Shown in pieces: positions 14,002 through 14,224 of a stretch of DNA of 14,224 nucleotides (its first letter is position 1; every line of letters starts with the position of its first letter). The notes under the pieces were generated by a model. It saw only the letters and a list, made by a program, of their open reading frames with translations. It made no database searches and had not been told where the DNA came from. The position numbers and the translations under genes are program-made. Source of the stretch: Methanobacteriota archaeon (GTDB lineage Archaea; Methanobacteriota; Methanobacteria; Methanobacteriales; Methanobacteriaceae); NCBI GenBank assembly GCA_023436175.1, contig JAEZKE010000069.1, forward strand, positions 1 through 14,224, read 5' to 3'.

Positions 14002-14224
14002 TCAGACTCTTAAACAGTTCATACTTTTATTAGTACTTATTTTTTGTTCTAATTTTACATTCTTAGGTTCTTTAGAGTCAAATTCAGCGCTTTCTTTTAT
14101 ATTGTCCCAGTTATCAGTGAACCATTTGTAAGTTTTCTTTAAGCCATCGTTAAATGGTATTTTTGGTTTATAATTGAGTAGATCTTCAGCTTTTTCGATG
14201 GATGAGAGTAATTTTGTTTTTGCA
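14002..14224 (-). CDS. C-terminal end of an SDR sugar-nucleotide epimerase/dehydratase (partial)
   Basis: Seventy-three residues before a TGA stop. The segment Ala-Glu-Asp-Leu-Leu-Asn-Tyr-Lys-Pro-Lys-Ile-Pro-Phe-Asn-Asp-Gly-Leu-Lys-Lys-Thr (13-32) followed by Trp-Phe is the typical C-terminal end of extended SDR enzymes such as UDP-glucose/UDP-glucuronate 4-epimerases, which use bound NAD to interconvert nucleotide sugars. After it comes a ~35-residue charged tail with no known motif, longer than usual for the family. The catalytic and NAD-binding parts lie outside the window, so the exact reaction cannot be told. It is the most upstream visible gene of the glycan operon, 21 bases before the DUF1972 glycosyltransferase, and fits supply of an activated sugar. 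Confidence 0.72.
   Translation of the reverse strand, partial: AKTKLLSSIEKAEDLLNYKPKIPFNDGLKKTYKWFTDNWDNIKESAEFDSKEPKNVKLEQKISTNKSMNCLRV

Overview
The window looks like chromosomal DNA from a methanogenic archaeon, most likely Methanobacteriales (Methanobacterium-like). The DNA is very AT-rich, and ribosome binding sites are of the GGTGAT/AGGTGA type. The protein families are ones I associate with archaeal surface-glycan loci: DUF1616, DUF2206, CARDB repeats and a DUF1972 glycosyltransferase. The taxonomic call is an inference from style and families; no marker gene is present. The theme is surface polysaccharide or glycoconjugate synthesis plus exported surface protein. I see no tRNA, rRNA, transposase or intact CRISPR array.

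Layout. (1) 1-1306, minus strand: a GNAT-like acetyltransferase, cut by the window edge, is translationally coupled (ATGA overlap) to an upstream FemAB-like transferase. (2) 1519-2520, plus strand, divergent: a NodB-type polysaccharide deacetylase without a signal peptide. (3) 2521-4835: a sparse AT-rich region holding a 75-residue two-helix membrane protein and a DUF1616 membrane protein, separated by long non-coding gaps. (4) 4836-7913, minus strand: a secreted protein of about 1,000 residues with one CARDB domain, a beta-rich linker domain, a polysaccharide deacetylase and four more CARDB domains. (5) 8144-14224, minus strand: a glycan operon read right to left, comprising the C-terminus of an SDR sugar-nucleotide epimerase, a DUF1972 glycosyltransferase, a GT4 glycosyltransferase, a DUF2206 multi-pass membrane protein and a second GT4 glycosyltransferase.

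How the parts could work together (inference): the epimerase supplies a nucleotide sugar, and the three soluble glycosyltransferases build a lipid-linked glycan at the cytoplasmic face. The DUF2206 protein would handle the membrane or outer-face step. The cytoplasmic deacetylase, FemAB-like protein and GNAT would decorate the glycan. The secreted CARDB deacetylase would act on finished polymer outside the cell.

Most notable points: the large CARDB/deacetylase gene has no ATG, GTG or TTG between a strong ribosome binding site and its signal peptide, and its CARDB repeats fall into two classes. Weaker points are a hairpin near 4730-4755 that pairs fully only as minus-strand RNA, and fragments resembling a methanobacterial CRISPR repeat in the 2521-2949 gap.
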